DNA of 64,000 nucleotides. It comes from Mucilaginibacter sp. L3T2-6. GTDB lineage: Bacteria; Bacteroidota; Bacteroidia; Sphingobacteriales; Sphingobacteriaceae. The stretch spans positions 124,001 through 188,000 of the forward strand of contig NZ_JAUMKC010000006.1 of NCBI RefSeq assembly GCF_030519355.1, written 5' to 3'. Of the stretch, positions 1 through 8,949 are shown piece by piece. The first letter of the stretch is position 1, and every line of letters begins with the position of its first letter. The notes under the pieces are model-generated. The model worked only from the letters and a program-made list of their open reading frames with translations. It made no database searches and was not told the origin of the DNA. Made by a program: the position numbers and the translations under genes.

Positions 1-647
1 TTTTCTGAAATCGACCTTATAGAGGGCTGACAGGAATAAGAACCATCATCAAACACCACAACCGGCAGTTGATCCAGGGTAACTTTATTCAGCTCCAGCA
101 ACTGTTTAGCATCAGGGTTTTTCTCGACGTCAAGCCATTTATACGGGATGAGATTACTTGCCAGATAATCCTTAACGGTATGCGACTGCGGCGAGAACTG
201 GTAGCCAACTACCTTAATCCCCTTAAAATCTGGTACGTAATCGCTTTGCCAGTCGTCCAGCAAATCATCGATGATGGGGTAAAGCCTCTCTGACGGCGGA
301 TCCCACGGCTTCATCAGGTAATAATCCAGCTGCACATCGTTAATAGCCTTTATAGCGGCTTCTGTATCGGAATATGCGGTAAGTAAAACCCGCTTTGCTT
401 TCGGGAATATCTTTATGGCTTTTTCCAGGAAATCAACGCCCTCCATTTCGGGCATGCGCTGGTCGCATACAAACATGGCTACTACCTCCGAGCTGTTTTT
501 GTAATCAATAAGCGCTTCGAGGGCTTCATTCGCCGACGTGGTATTGATAACCCGGTAGTCCTTGCCATACATCGATTTTAGATCGCGGCTAATGGCACGA
601 AGCACCTGCGGGTCGTCGTCTATAGTAAATATGATAGGCTTTTCCAT
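1..647 (-). CDS. Response regulator fused to glutaredoxin-like domain (probable thioredoxin-reductase fusion), 5' part
   Basis: Open from the ATG at 647 to the window edge, so about 215 N-terminal residues are seen. Residues 1-125 are a CheY-type receiver: acidic cluster D10-D12, phospho-acceptor D62 in VCDQRMP, T90, and K113 in MKPW. Residues about 140-205 look like a glutaredoxin fold (VVGYQFSPQS, then LPVVVFDDG), but the CxxC position reads SPQS, so this domain probably lacks redox cysteines. Proteins with this order in the phylum usually continue into a thioredoxin-reductase-like FAD/NAD(P) oxidoreductase; that part lies outside the window, so the full product is inference. Role: phosphorylation-controlled redox enzyme or sensor. 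A good promoter lies just upstream. Confidence 0.8.
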   Translation of the reverse strand, partial: MEKPIIFTIDDDPQVLRAISRDLKSMYGKDYRVINTTSANEALEALIDYKNSSEVVAMFVCDQRMPEMEGVDFLEKAIKIFPKAKRVLLTAYSDTEAAIKAINDVQLDYYLMKPWDPPSERLYPIIDDLLDDWQSDYVPDFKGIKVVGYQFSPQSHTVKDYLASNLIPYKWLDVEKNPDAKQLLELNKVTLDQLPVVVFDDGSYSCQPSIRSISE

Positions 648-685
648 GGGCAATAGGCGTGTGGCGGCAAATTAATAATTTATTA

Positions 686-715
686 CAAATGTAAGGGAAT
701 ATTAGCGCCCCCAAA
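686..715 (-). promoter_or_regulatory. Bacteroidota-type promoter for the response-regulator fusion
   Basis: Read on the minus strand, TTTG is followed after 18 bases by TACATTTG, an exact TAnnTTTG -7 element. Transcription would start about 35 bases before the ATG at 647. Pattern match only. Confidence 0.5.
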
Positions 716-767
716 AGCCATCCGGCGGATTACCGGCCAACAAAATGACAGAAAATTGCAGGATGAT

Positions 768-986
768 TTATTTCTTAACAGAATCCTTTTTCGCCCGCAT
801 GCTATCACCGTGCATGCCGGGTATGTTTCTGCCGGTGTCCTTGTCGAACTTACTGGAATCAACAGTTACGGGATACCGCCTGTTTATGCTGTCGGTATCG
901 CCGTGTTTGGGGTAACGATCGCCACTGCATGCACTTAAAATACAAACGCTGCAGGCGAGGGCGGTTATGATGATTTTGTTTTTCAT
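768..986 (-). CDS. Small predicted lipoprotein
   Basis: 72 residues. The N-terminus is a lipoprotein signal (MKNKIIITALACSVCILSAC, lipobox LSAC with the lipidated Cys at about residue 20). The remaining 50 residues are short, charged and Asp/Lys/Ser-rich, with no domain I recognise. It would be anchored to the inner or outer membrane facing the periplasm. It stands alone between the response-regulator fusion and the trmO-like gene. Function unknown; the signal peptide is the main reason to call it real. Confidence 0.65.
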   Translation of the reverse strand: MKNKIIITALACSVCILSACSGDRYPKHGDTDSINRRYPVTVDSSKFDKDTGRNIPGMHGDSMRAKKDSVKK

Positions 987-1163
987 TGCAGTTAATGTTG
1001 ATGTGATAATAGTAACAGGCAGGGGCGGAGATGGTTTTGGGAATGTAATAAGGGAACCGGGATTAAGCGATTTTTAAGAGTTTAAATGATCACTGTTTTG
1101 CAGGATTGAATTTTGTCCATTTAAATTTATGCCGTTCGTTATTATCAAAATTTAACCGTTTTA

Positions 1164-1554
1164 ATGGAAACAATCAAGTTCATTGGCTACATACAATCGC
1201 CGATAAAAGAAATAAAGGATTGTCCGCTGCAGGAAGATGAAGGCGCACCGGAGGTTATTATACATATTGAAAAGGAATTTTTACCGGCGATTTCGGGGCT
1301 CGTGGCGGGCGGAAAAATTGTCCTGCTTACCTGGCTCGACAAGGGCGACCGGGATACGTTGACCACCAAACCAAGAAATAATCCCAACGCGCCAACACGC
1401 GGCGTATTTGCTACCCGCTCGCCTTAACAGGCCAAATCCAATTGGCCTTCACGAAACCGAAATAATGGAAATAACCAGCGACGGAAAGATAAAAATTACA
1501 AATCTGGAGGTGTTGGATGGCACGCCGCTGATTGATATTAAGCCCCTGAGGTGA
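1164..1554 (+). pseudogene. TrmO-like tRNA m6t6A methyltransferase, interrupted by a +1 frameshift
   Basis: The first frame (1164-1427) encodes 87 residues ending in GVFATRSP, the start of the family signature. It then meets TAA at 1425. Skipping the single T at 1425 continues in the next frame with NRPNPIGLHETEIMEI and ends with LDGTPLIDIKPLR before TGA at 1552. This restores the RSPNRPNPIGLH motif and gives about 130 residues, close to the short TsaA/TrmO forms. The family N-methylates t6A at tRNA position 37 using SAM. The cause may be a recent loss of function, a sequencing error, or programmed +1 slippage at CCT-TAA-C. The rest of the protein looks undecayed, so the lesion is recent if real. 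Confidence 0.75.
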
Positions 1555-1588
1555 CGGCGAGTAATAAAGCCCGAAAGTGAATGGAAGT

Positions 1589-2491
1589 TTAAATAGCAGG
1601 CATTGTGCTTCTGAACTCGTACAGCTTATAGATATCATTTCCATCACCGTTAGTACATTTAAGCCAGCATTGTCTGGCTATAACGGGTGAGCATGGACCA
1701 TAAGTGAAAATCCGGATAGCCTTTTTTTTCGCCTGGTGGCGCAATATATCCAGCATTTGCTGCAGCATATCGCCTCCAAAAGGCGTGTACATAAAAAATA
1801 CTGTTCCGCCGGAATAATTTGCTCTACGGGCGTCTGTATTAAGGAATTTAACGTCAGTTAAGTTGAATTGTGCTGCACATTTTTTTGCATAGTCACAATA
1901 GGCAGGCTCGTATTCAATGCCGATGGTTTTAGCGCCGGTAAGCAAATTCACCAGCATGCCCACCTGGCCCAGGCCGGATCCAATATCAAAAAATACATCG
2001 TCTGCTTTTAGCTGTGTCATTTCAGCCAATTGGAAAATTATCCGGGCGGGTGTTTGCTGGTAAAATACCATTTCGTTCTCCCGGTTCTTCGTTGCTTCGG
2101 GTAAAGCATCGCAGCACAGCAGGCAATTGATAAAATTGTCCAGAACATCATAACCCGGTTCGTTCAGTAGATTATCGGCCGTGGTTTGGCCCACGTATTT
2201 TTGAACAACATCTTTGAAAGCAATCCCCGGAAGGATATTTTCGCGGAGTTCCTTAAAAAGAATGTTATCGATATTTTCAAGTTTCTGCTTTAGCTTTTGT
2301 GCCCGTCGCTCTAACTGCCCGAGTTGCGGAATATTACAAGAGCTTTGCCGTAAGCTGTCGAGTCGCCCGACTATATGAAAGTCAATAAAATCGATTGCGT
2401 TTGCACGGCGGCTAAAATCCAGGCTATCAAAAATGTGCGGGGCATTTTCGATTTTTATGATGTCGGCTTGTATGTCGGCTATATCTATCAA
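1589..2491 (-). CDS. SAM-dependent methyltransferase with Dot1-like fold
   Basis: 300 residues. The C-terminal half is a class I methyltransferase: motif I DIGSGLGQVG near residue 170, then an acidic SAM-ribose site (GIEYEPAYCDYA) and FLNTDARR. This spacing resembles the Dot1 histone-lysine methyltransferase fold seen in some bacterial proteins. The N-terminal 150 residues are helical, unrecognised, and may bind substrate. It has no signal peptide, so it is cytosolic. The substrate is unknown. It is convergent with the broken trmO-like gene, 34 bases apart. Confidence 0.7.
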   Translation of the reverse strand: MIDIADIQADIIKIENAPHIFDSLDFSRRANAIDFIDFHIVGRLDSLRQSSCNIPQLGQLERRAQKLKQKLENIDNILFKELRENILPGIAFKDVVQKYVGQTTADNLLNEPGYDVLDNFINCLLCCDALPEATKNRENEMVFYQQTPARIIFQLAEMTQLKADDVFFDIGSGLGQVGMLVNLLTGAKTIGIEYEPAYCDYAKKCAAQFNLTDVKFLNTDARRANYSGGTVFFMYTPFGGDMLQQMLDILRHQAKKKAIRIFTYGPCSPVIARQCWLKCTNGDGNDIYKLYEFRSTMPAI

Positions 2492-2580
2492 TTATTAGAC
2501 CTGGATTTTATACGGCAAAGGTAGGGGATTGCGTAAATTAAGCCGAAATATCTCACCTCAAAATCACCCGGAAAGGGTTA

Positions 2581-2610
2581 TTTGCTGCGGGTCTTAATTG
2601 TGTATTTTTA
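2581..2610 (+). promoter_or_regulatory. Promoter of the beta-propeller gene
   Basis: TTTG at 2581-2584, an 18-base spacer, then TATTTTTA at 2603-2610 (7 of 8 to TAnnTTTG), 25 bases before the start codon. Confidence 0.45.
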
Positions 2611-2634
2611 CTAAGTAAGCCAATAGATAGCCGC

Positions 2635-3840
2635 ATGAAAAAAGTATTATCAGTTTTAGTTCTATTCCTGATTGTCAGTATAACCGCTGATGCACAACGC
2701 AAAGCTCCCGTATTAAAATGGAAGTTCCTGGTGCCGGGCGCAGTGATCGCATCGCCGGTGATTGATGGCGAAGTGGTTTATTTCAGCTCGCTTGATAAAA
2801 ACCTGTATGCTGTAAACCTGCAAACCGGTAAGCAGCTATGGAAATTTGCCACCATGGGTGAAAACCGTTCAGCGCCGCTGATAGCAGGGCAGCAACTATA
2901 TTTTTTAAGTGGCGATGGCAACGTGTATTGTCTCGATAAAAATACCGCTAAGGTAAACTGGACATTTAAAACCGGTGGCGAACGCAAATATGAGCTCTTT
3001 GCATTCGCCGATCATATCCATTCTTCGCCGGTGCTGGATGGCGATGTGCTGTATTTTGGCTCGGGCGATAACAACATCTATGCATTGAATGCCAAAACAG
3101 GGCAGGCGTTATGGTCGTTTAAAACGGGCGATGTGGTGCATGCTACGCCCGTTATTAAAAATAATAACCTGCTGGTTGGTTCATTCGACGGTTATTTTTA
3201 TAACCTGGATAAACACAGCGGTAAATTAATATGGAAATTTAAATCAGTTGGGCAGCGGTATTTTCCAAAAGGCGAATTTTCGGGTCAGCCGGCCATGAGG
3301 GGTAACACTGTGTATGTTGGCAGCCGCGATTTTAATTTATACGCTATCAACATAAAAACAGGCGCCTGTAATTGGAATCACTATTTTACACACGGGTGGT
3401 CGGTAGCTAAGCCACAATTCTATAAAAACCTGGTTATAAATACAACGATGGATGAGCGCGTAGTGGCGGCGATAGATACCGGAAATGGAGCAATCGCCTG
3501 GCGCACACCCCTTCAGTTTGATATGTTCGGAGCATGCCTTGTGTCCGACTCAACTGGCTATGCAGGCACGCTTAACGGCAACCTGCTGGCAATAGACTTG
3601 AATAGCGGCAATATACTGTGGAATTATCAAACAGATGCCCGGCAGAAGTTCTTTGACCAATATTTCACTAAAGATGAGCAGTTTAATGATACATCTTTCG
3701 CGTTGCTTGGCAAGGACCTCGGCGCACAAGTGCAAATTTTTCACAAAGTGGGCGGCATATTTTCGCAGCCTGCCAAAAAGGATAATTTGCTGGTGTTCAG
3801 CAGTTCGGAAGGAGTTGTTTATTGCTTGGCGGCGGAGTAA
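2635..3840 (+). CDS. Secreted PQQ-like beta-propeller repeat protein
   Basis: 401 residues. A signal peptide ends near residue 21 (SITADAQ). The rest is a series of blades of the type VYFGSxDxNxYALNxKTGxxLWxF, at about residues 45-85, 90-110, 130-165, 170-205, 220-255 and 270-340, as in PQQ-binding-like and BamB-like propellers. No catalytic residues for a quinoprotein dehydrogenase are evident, so it is more likely a scaffold or binding protein of the periplasm. It is a single gene with its own promoter, and it shares a bidirectional terminator with the convergent aminopeptidase gene. Confidence 0.8.
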   Translation: MKKVLSVLVLFLIVSITADAQRKAPVLKWKFLVPGAVIASPVIDGEVVYFSSLDKNLYAVNLQTGKQLWKFATMGENRSAPLIAGQQLYFLSGDGNVYCLDKNTAKVNWTFKTGGERKYELFAFADHIHSSPVLDGDVLYFGSGDNNIYALNAKTGQALWSFKTGDVVHATPVIKNNNLLVGSFDGYFYNLDKHSGKLIWKFKSVGQRYFPKGEFSGQPAMRGNTVYVGSRDFNLYAINIKTGACNWNHYFTHGWSVAKPQFYKNLVINTTMDERVVAAIDTGNGAIAWRTPLQFDMFGACLVSDSTGYAGTLNGNLLAIDLNSGNILWNYQTDARQKFFDQYFTKDEQFNDTSFALLGKDLGAQVQIFHKVGGIFSQPAKKDNLLVFSSSEGVVYCLAAE

Positions 3841-3866
3841 GCAATTCACTTAAATAACAGGCATTT

Positions 3867-3902
3867 AAAAAGCCATACGCAGTATGCTACGCATGGCTTT
3901 CA
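3867..3902. terminator. Bidirectional terminator between convergent genes
   Basis: AAAGCCAT and ATGGCTTT arms enclose an inner partly paired stretch (CGC-AGTATGCTA-CGC). A-rich and T-rich flanks on both sides fit termination of both the propeller gene and the aminopeptidase gene. Confidence 0.6.
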
Positions 3903-3930
3903 TATAAAAACCTTTCAGCTTTCGCCTGCG

Positions 3931-5265
3931 CTACTTCTCCCCAATTCCTTTTTCCTTTACCAGTTTATACATAGCTTCCGGATCCGTTGTGGTGGATGCG
4001 GTTACATTTTCATGGCCGTCGGCAGTAATGATGATGGTATCTTCCAACCGGATATGCAGCTTCATGTTTTTATCTTCCAGGATCGGCTCCACATTAAATA
4101 CCACGCCCGGTACAAAAGGTTTGTCGTAGGGGCCCACATCATGCACTGCCATGCCCACATAGTGGCCAATGCCGCCGGGATACATTTTTTCGTACCCATA
4201 TTTGGCATAAACGCCTTTGGCAATGTCATTCATCTGCTTTACCGTGATGCCCGGTTTCATCGCTGCGATTACTGCTTCAGAGGCCTCTTTAACGCAGTTA
4301 TAATATTTTAACTGAATGCCGGTAAATTTACCTTCGACAGGCCATGTACGGGTAATGTCGGTGGAGTAATATTGTAATTCGGGGGCATAGTCCATCATCA
4401 TTACATCGCCAGCCTTTATGGTGTGGTTGTTGGCGTTATAATGCCAGCTTAAACCGCGTTCCGCCGATGCGGCGATAGGGAAGTAGGATGGCCCCATGGC
4501 GCCCTCGTTTTCAAACACAAAATCTGCTGCTGCCGCAACCTGGTATTCATAAATACCGGGACGGGTTACCCGCATTGCCTCGTCGAAACCATGCGCACCA
4601 ATCTTTCCGCACTCGCGTATAACGGCAATCTCTTTGGCGTCTTTTACCCACCGCATTTCGTCCATAACCGGCGTTAAATCTTTTATGGTGATCATCGGGA
4701 AGCGCTCTTTCAATTTATTGATGAAAGTTAGTTCCTTGGATATACGGCCATCCCATGGATCGCTTAAACGGGTGTTCCGCAGGCCGGTGCAGCGGTCGCG
4801 GCTCATTTCGGCGGTCTCTTCGGGCGAGGTCAATACATAAAATGTCTGTCCGCGGCCGGCCAGGCCCGCCAGCATATTGGTCATGGCTGATTTTGGCAAT
4901 ACGTTGTTTACCTTGTACATTTTGGCCGCATCAGGGCCGGGGGTGATAAGAGCTTCATCTTTAATATCGGCAAAGCGGCCTTCGGGAACGAACAAGGTTG
5001 TGGTTTTGGTTTTGCCATTGATGATTAGTGCGCACCACGGCATTTCCACGCCGGTTAAATAATAAAAATTATTATCCTGCCTGAATTTAATGTAGGCTTC
5101 AGTTAAATCGGCGCCCTGCAAAACGGCAACACCATCGCCAATTTGCTCCATCAATTTTGCGCGGCGGGCGGCAAAATCATCAGGTGTAAAATACTTAAAC
5201 ATGTTTTGGGCCGTGGCGCTGACGGTACATAGCAGTACAGCTAACAGAAAGTTAATCGTTTTCAT
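3931..5265 (-). CDS. Secreted Xaa-Pro aminopeptidase (M24B)
   Basis: 444 residues with a signal peptide (MKTINFLLAVLLCTVSATAQ). An N-terminal creatinase-like domain (about 25-180) is followed by a pita-bread M24 domain. Metal ligands are visible in order: two Asp in MMDYAPELQYYSTDITRTW, His in GIGHYVGMAVHDVG, Glu in FNVEPILE and Glu in IRLEDTIII. The family removes an N-terminal residue before proline using two metal ions. A periplasmic or surface location would suit peptide scavenging. It is monocistronic and convergent with the propeller gene. Confidence 0.88.
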   Translation of the reverse strand: MKTINFLLAVLLCTVSATAQNMFKYFTPDDFAARRAKLMEQIGDGVAVLQGADLTEAYIKFRQDNNFYYLTGVEMPWCALIINGKTKTTTLFVPEGRFADIKDEALITPGPDAAKMYKVNNVLPKSAMTNMLAGLAGRGQTFYVLTSPEETAEMSRDRCTGLRNTRLSDPWDGRISKELTFINKLKERFPMITIKDLTPVMDEMRWVKDAKEIAVIRECGKIGAHGFDEAMRVTRPGIYEYQVAAAADFVFENEGAMGPSYFPIAASAERGLSWHYNANNHTIKAGDVMMMDYAPELQYYSTDITRTWPVEGKFTGIQLKYYNCVKEASEAVIAAMKPGITVKQMNDIAKGVYAKYGYEKMYPGGIGHYVGMAVHDVGPYDKPFVPGVVFNVEPILEDKNMKLHIRLEDTIIITADGHENVTASTTTDPEAMYKLVKEKGIGEK

Positions 5266-5453
5266 TGTTAAATAAGAGGTTAGTTAAAGTAAATATATTC
5301 ATTTAGGGGATTAGGTCAATAAGTTTTCGGTTTATAGCGCTGCGCCTTCCGCGCTTTACTGATTTTTCGGACTTTCCCTACCTCAAAAACCTTTCGCCTC
5401 TTCTTAAACCGAAATAATTTTTGTAGAATTGACAGTTGTACAATCTGCCGATT

Positions 5454-5783
5454 ATGCCTAAGTATTGCTTAACCCTTGATTTAAAGGACGATCCTGCATT
5501 AATAGCTGAATATGAGCGTTATCATGAATCGATTTGGCCCGAAATACGGACCAGCATTATAGACTCTGGTATTACCGGTATGGAAATTTACCGGTTTGAT
5601 ACCCGGCTGTTTATGATTATGGAAACCGATGACAGCTTTAGCTTTGAACGCAAGGGGGCGATGGATGCATCGAACCCAAAAGTGCAGGAATGGGAAAACC
5701 TGATGTGGAATTACCAGCAACCTGTTAAAGGCGCAATGAAGGGAGAAAAGTGGGTGCTGATGAAGAAGATATTTGAATTATAA
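5454..5783 (+). CDS. L-rhamnose/L-fucose mutarotase (RhaM fold)
   Basis: 109 residues from the ATG at 5454; an in-frame TTG at 5436 exists, but MPKYCLTLDL is the usual family beginning. It shows the dimeric alpha/beta-barrel mutarotase features: YERYHESIWPEI with the conserved His, GITGMEIYRFDTRLFMIMET, and MWNYQQPVKGA. The family interconverts alpha and beta anomers of deoxyhexoses. It sits next to an alpha-L-fucosidase and fucose-type catabolic genes, so L-fucose is the likely substrate; it is not FucU-type. It is the first gene of the fucose block, separated from the next by a palindromic repeat. Confidence 0.85.
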   Translation: MPKYCLTLDLKDDPALIAEYERYHESIWPEIRTSIIDSGITGMEIYRFDTRLFMIMETDDSFSFERKGAMDASNPKVQEWENLMWNYQQPVKGAMKGEKWVLMKKIFEL

Positions 5784-5790
5784 TTTTTTT

Positions 5791-5881
5791 GTCATTGCGA
5801 GGAGGAACGACGAAGCAACCTCGTCGCTATACATAGTCCGGCGATGATTGACGACGAGGTTGCTTCGTTCCTCGCAATGAC
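5791..5881. repeat. Dispersed palindromic repeat (GTCATTGCGAGG type)
   Basis: The left arm begins GTCATTGCGAGGAGGAACGA and the right arm ends with its complement, CGTTCCTCGCAATGAC. The arms are about 35 bp with a 20-base centre. This sequence family is scattered through many Bacteroidota genomes as REP/MITE-like elements. Placed between two + genes, it would form a large hairpin in any read-through transcript. Confidence 0.75.
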
Positions 5882-5922
5882 AAAGTTTTTAAGTTTTACT
5901 CAATTATAAACCGCTACTAACC

Positions 5923-7272
5923 ATGAAAAAAATCCTTCCACTGTTATTGCTTATTATCAGCTACAACGCTATGGCTCAAAAACGTATCGGAAACGAGACT
6001 GACGCGCAAAAAAAGAAACGCATGGAATGGTGGACCGACGCCCGCTTCGGCATGTTCATTCACTGGGGACTATATAGCGGCGCGGCACGGCATGAGTGGG
6101 TAAAGCACAATGAGAAAATAGATAATGCAGGCTACCAGAAATATTTTGACCAGTTCAACCCGGATCTGTTCGACCCCCACAAATGGGCCAGGACGGCCAA
6201 AGCGGCCGGCATGAAATATGCCGTGCTTACCAGTAAACACCATGAAGGCTTTTGCCTGTTCGACTCGAAATATACTGATTATAAAGCTACCAATACCAAA
6301 GCGCACCGCGACCTGATCCGCGAATACGTAAACGCTTTTCGCGCCGAAGGGCTCAAGGTGGGTTTTTATTACTCGTTGCTTGACTGGCATCATCCTGATT
6401 ACACCATTGACGAGATTCATCCGCAATCACCTGCTGATAAGAGTGACGCCTCGTATGCAAAGCTGAACAAGGGCCGCGATATGGCGAAATACCGCCAGTA
6501 CATGCGCAACCAGATAACAGAACTGTTAACTAAATACGGTAAAATAGATATTCTTTGGCTCGATTTTTCATTCCCCCGCAAGGATGGACATGGCAAAGGC
6601 AAAGATGACTGGGGTTCTGTTGAACTATTGAAGCTGATACGCAAGCTGCAGCCGGGTATTATTGTAGATAACCGCCTTAATTTGGAAGAATATAAAGACG
6701 GCGCCGACTTTGAAACACCCGAGCAGGTAAGTACTGCGGAGTTAGCCAAGTACCGCGGCAAAACCTGGGAAACCTGCCAGACGTTTTCCGGCTCCTGGGG
6801 ATATTACCGCGACGAAAATACCTGGAAAACCCATCGCCAGCTGCTCGATCTGCTGATTACCTCGGTAAGCAATGGAGGCAACCTGATATTGAATGTTGGC
6901 CCTACAGCCCGCGGCGAATTTGATTACCGCGCCAATAACGCACTGGACAGCCTTGCTACCTGGATGCACGCCAATAGCCGATCTATTTACGACTGCACCT
7001 TTGCGCCTGATAAGTTTAAAGCACCTGAAGGAGATAAGCTTACCTACAATCCGAAAACCGGGCGGCTATATGTACATTTGTACTATTATCCAATCAGCGG
7101 CACATTAACGCTGCCGGGGTACGCCGGAAAGGTAAGGTATGCAGCCATGCTGAATGATGCTTCAGAGCTGATCTCCAAGCCGTCGGACACAAACCCGCAG
7201 GACCTTGTGCTTACGCTGCCGGCCAAAAAGCCCGGGTACGAGATACCGGTAATAGAACTTACACTGCAATAA
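5923..7272 (+). CDS. Alpha-L-fucosidase, GH29
   Basis: 449 residues with a signal peptide (cleaved after NAMAQ, about residue 19). The GH29 barrel begins with WWTDARFGMFIHWGLYS and contains YAVLTSKHHEGFCLFDS, GFYYSLLDWHHPDY and DILWLDFSFPR, where D214 is the expected nucleophile. SGSWGYYRDENTW and GNLILNVGP are typical late motifs. It cleaves terminal alpha-L-fucose from glycans in the periplasm with retention of configuration. It lies 15 bases upstream of the dehydratase gene, so the two are probably co-transcribed and the released fucose feeds the following enzymes. Confidence 0.93.
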   Translation: MKKILPLLLLIISYNAMAQKRIGNETDAQKKKRMEWWTDARFGMFIHWGLYSGAARHEWVKHNEKIDNAGYQKYFDQFNPDLFDPHKWARTAKAAGMKYAVLTSKHHEGFCLFDSKYTDYKATNTKAHRDLIREYVNAFRAEGLKVGFYYSLLDWHHPDYTIDEIHPQSPADKSDASYAKLNKGRDMAKYRQYMRNQITELLTKYGKIDILWLDFSFPRKDGHGKGKDDWGSVELLKLIRKLQPGIIVDNRLNLEEYKDGADFETPEQVSTAELAKYRGKTWETCQTFSGSWGYYRDENTWKTHRQLLDLLITSVSNGGNLILNVGPTARGEFDYRANNALDSLATWMHANSRSIYDCTFAPDKFKAPEGDKLTYNPKTGRLYVHLYYYPISGTLTLPGYAGKVRYAAMLNDASELISKPSDTNPQDLVLTLPAKKPGYEIPVIELTLQ

Positions 7273-7287
7273 CGATTTTGATAAATA

Positions 7288-8949
7288 ATGCCGACACAAA
7301 AACATAGCTACATCCGCATTCACCCGAAAGATAATGTGCTGGTGGCCTTGCAAAACCTGGAACAGGGTACGGAGATAAATTTTGAGGGCCAAACATTCAA
7401 GCTGGCTGATAAAATAGCGGCGAAGCACAAGTTTACTCTTAATGCGCTACAGCCACAGGACGAAATATTTATGTATGGCGTGCTGGTAGGTAAAGCCACG
7501 CAGATTATCCCGCAGGGGGGGCTAATAACTACAAGCAATGTTCACCATGCTTCTGGCGAGTTTCACCTAGGCAAACGCAAGCTGGACTGGCGCCAGCCTG
7601 ATACCAGCCGTTTTGCCGGCCGGACTTTCAATGGCTACCATCGCGCTGACGGGTCTGTGGGTACAGGTAATTACTGGATTGTAGTGCCGCTGGTATTCTG
7701 CGAAAACCGCAATATCGATGTGCTGAAAGAAGCATTGGTTGACAAGCTTGGTTATAAGAAAGCGAAAAATTATGAGGGGGATGTGGACCAGCTGATCAGT
7801 CTGTATAATGCCGGTAAATCGGTTGAAGAGATACTGGGGACCGATATACAGGACTCCGCAGATAAAAACAGCTCAAAAAAGTTTTTTAAAAACATAGACG
7901 GCATAAAATTCCTGACGCATGAGATGGGCTGCGGCTGCACACGCAGTGATGCGCAAACGCTATGCGGGCTGATAGCCGGGTATATCACCCATCCTAATGT
8001 GGCGGGCGCTACCGTGCTAAGCCTGGGGTGCCAGAACGCACAGGTGAGTATACTGGAGCAGGAAATAAAAGTGCGCGACGCTAACTTCAGTAAGCCGCTG
8101 GTGATTCTGGAACAACAAAAAGTGGGTACCGAAAGGGATTTATTGAAGGAGGCCCTTAAACAAACCTTTGCCGGCCTGATGCAGGCCAATCAAACGGCCC
8201 GGACACCGGCTCCGCTATCGAAATTATGTATCGGATTGGAGTGTGGCGGATCAGACGGTTTTTCGGGCATATCCGCTAATCCGGCGTTAGGTTATGTTTC
8301 TGATTTACTCGTATCGATGGGCGGTTCGGTAATACTGTCGGAGTTCCCTGAGCTTTGCGGCGTAGAACAGGAATTGAGCGACCGCTGTGTTGATGAGGAT
8401 AAGGCTAACTATTTCATGAAGCTGATGACGAGCTACAACCAGCGCGCTGAAGCTGACGGATCCGGTTTTTACGCCAACCCTTCGCCGGGTAACATTCGTG
8501 ACGGGCTGATAACCGACGCCATAAAATCTGCCGGGGCCGCTAAAAAAGGTGGTACATCGCCGGTTGCCGATGTGCTGGATTACCCGGCCAAGGTGTCAAA
8601 ATCCGGTCTCAATCTTTTATGCACCCCTGGCAGCGATGTAGAAAGCACCACGGCTGAGGTAGGTGCGGGAGCTAATATTGTATTGTTCACTACCGGGCTC
8701 GGTACGCCCACGGGCAATCCTGTTACGCCGGTGATCAAGCTGTCAACCAATACAGCAACTGCGCAAAAGATGCCGGATATCATCGACATTAATTGCGGCA
8801 CCATTATAGAAGGCGAGGAAACCATTCAGCAGGCCGGGGAGCGAATACTTGACTATGTGATCCAGGTAGCCAGCGGCGAGGCCGAACCGGCCTCTGTACG
8901 CCTGGGTCAGGATGACTGGATACCGTGGAAGAGGGGAATATCGTTGTGA
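7288..8949 (+). CDS. UxaA-family (altronate dehydratase-like) sugar-acid dehydratase
   Basis: 553 residues with both halves of the UxaA family fused: an N-terminal SAF-like domain (1-100) and a large catalytic domain (about 115-553) with conserved cysteines (HEMGCGCTRSDAQT, GCQNAQ, GLECGGSDGFSG, PSPGN). The family dehydrates altronate using an iron centre. Here the neighbours are a fucosidase, mutarotase, SDR and FAH hydrolase, so L-fuconate is a more likely substrate. A UxaA-like dehydratase also occurs in the Campylobacter jejuni fucose locus. The substrate is inference; the family is clear. Cytosolic. Confidence 0.82.
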   Translation: MPTQKHSYIRIHPKDNVLVALQNLEQGTEINFEGQTFKLADKIAAKHKFTLNALQPQDEIFMYGVLVGKATQIIPQGGLITTSNVHHASGEFHLGKRKLDWRQPDTSRFAGRTFNGYHRADGSVGTGNYWIVVPLVFCENRNIDVLKEALVDKLGYKKAKNYEGDVDQLISLYNAGKSVEEILGTDIQDSADKNSSKKFFKNIDGIKFLTHEMGCGCTRSDAQTLCGLIAGYITHPNVAGATVLSLGCQNAQVSILEQEIKVRDANFSKPLVILEQQKVGTERDLLKEALKQTFAGLMQANQTARTPAPLSKLCIGLECGGSDGFSGISANPALGYVSDLLVSMGGSVILSEFPELCGVEQELSDRCVDEDKANYFMKLMTSYNQRAEADGSGFYANPSPGNIRDGLITDAIKSAGAAKKGGTSPVADVLDYPAKVSKSGLNLLCTPGSDVESTTAEVGAGANIVLFTTGLGTPTGNPVTPVIKLSTNTATAQKMPDIIDINCGTIIEGEETIQQAGERILDYVIQVASGEAEPASVRLGQDDWIPWKRGISL

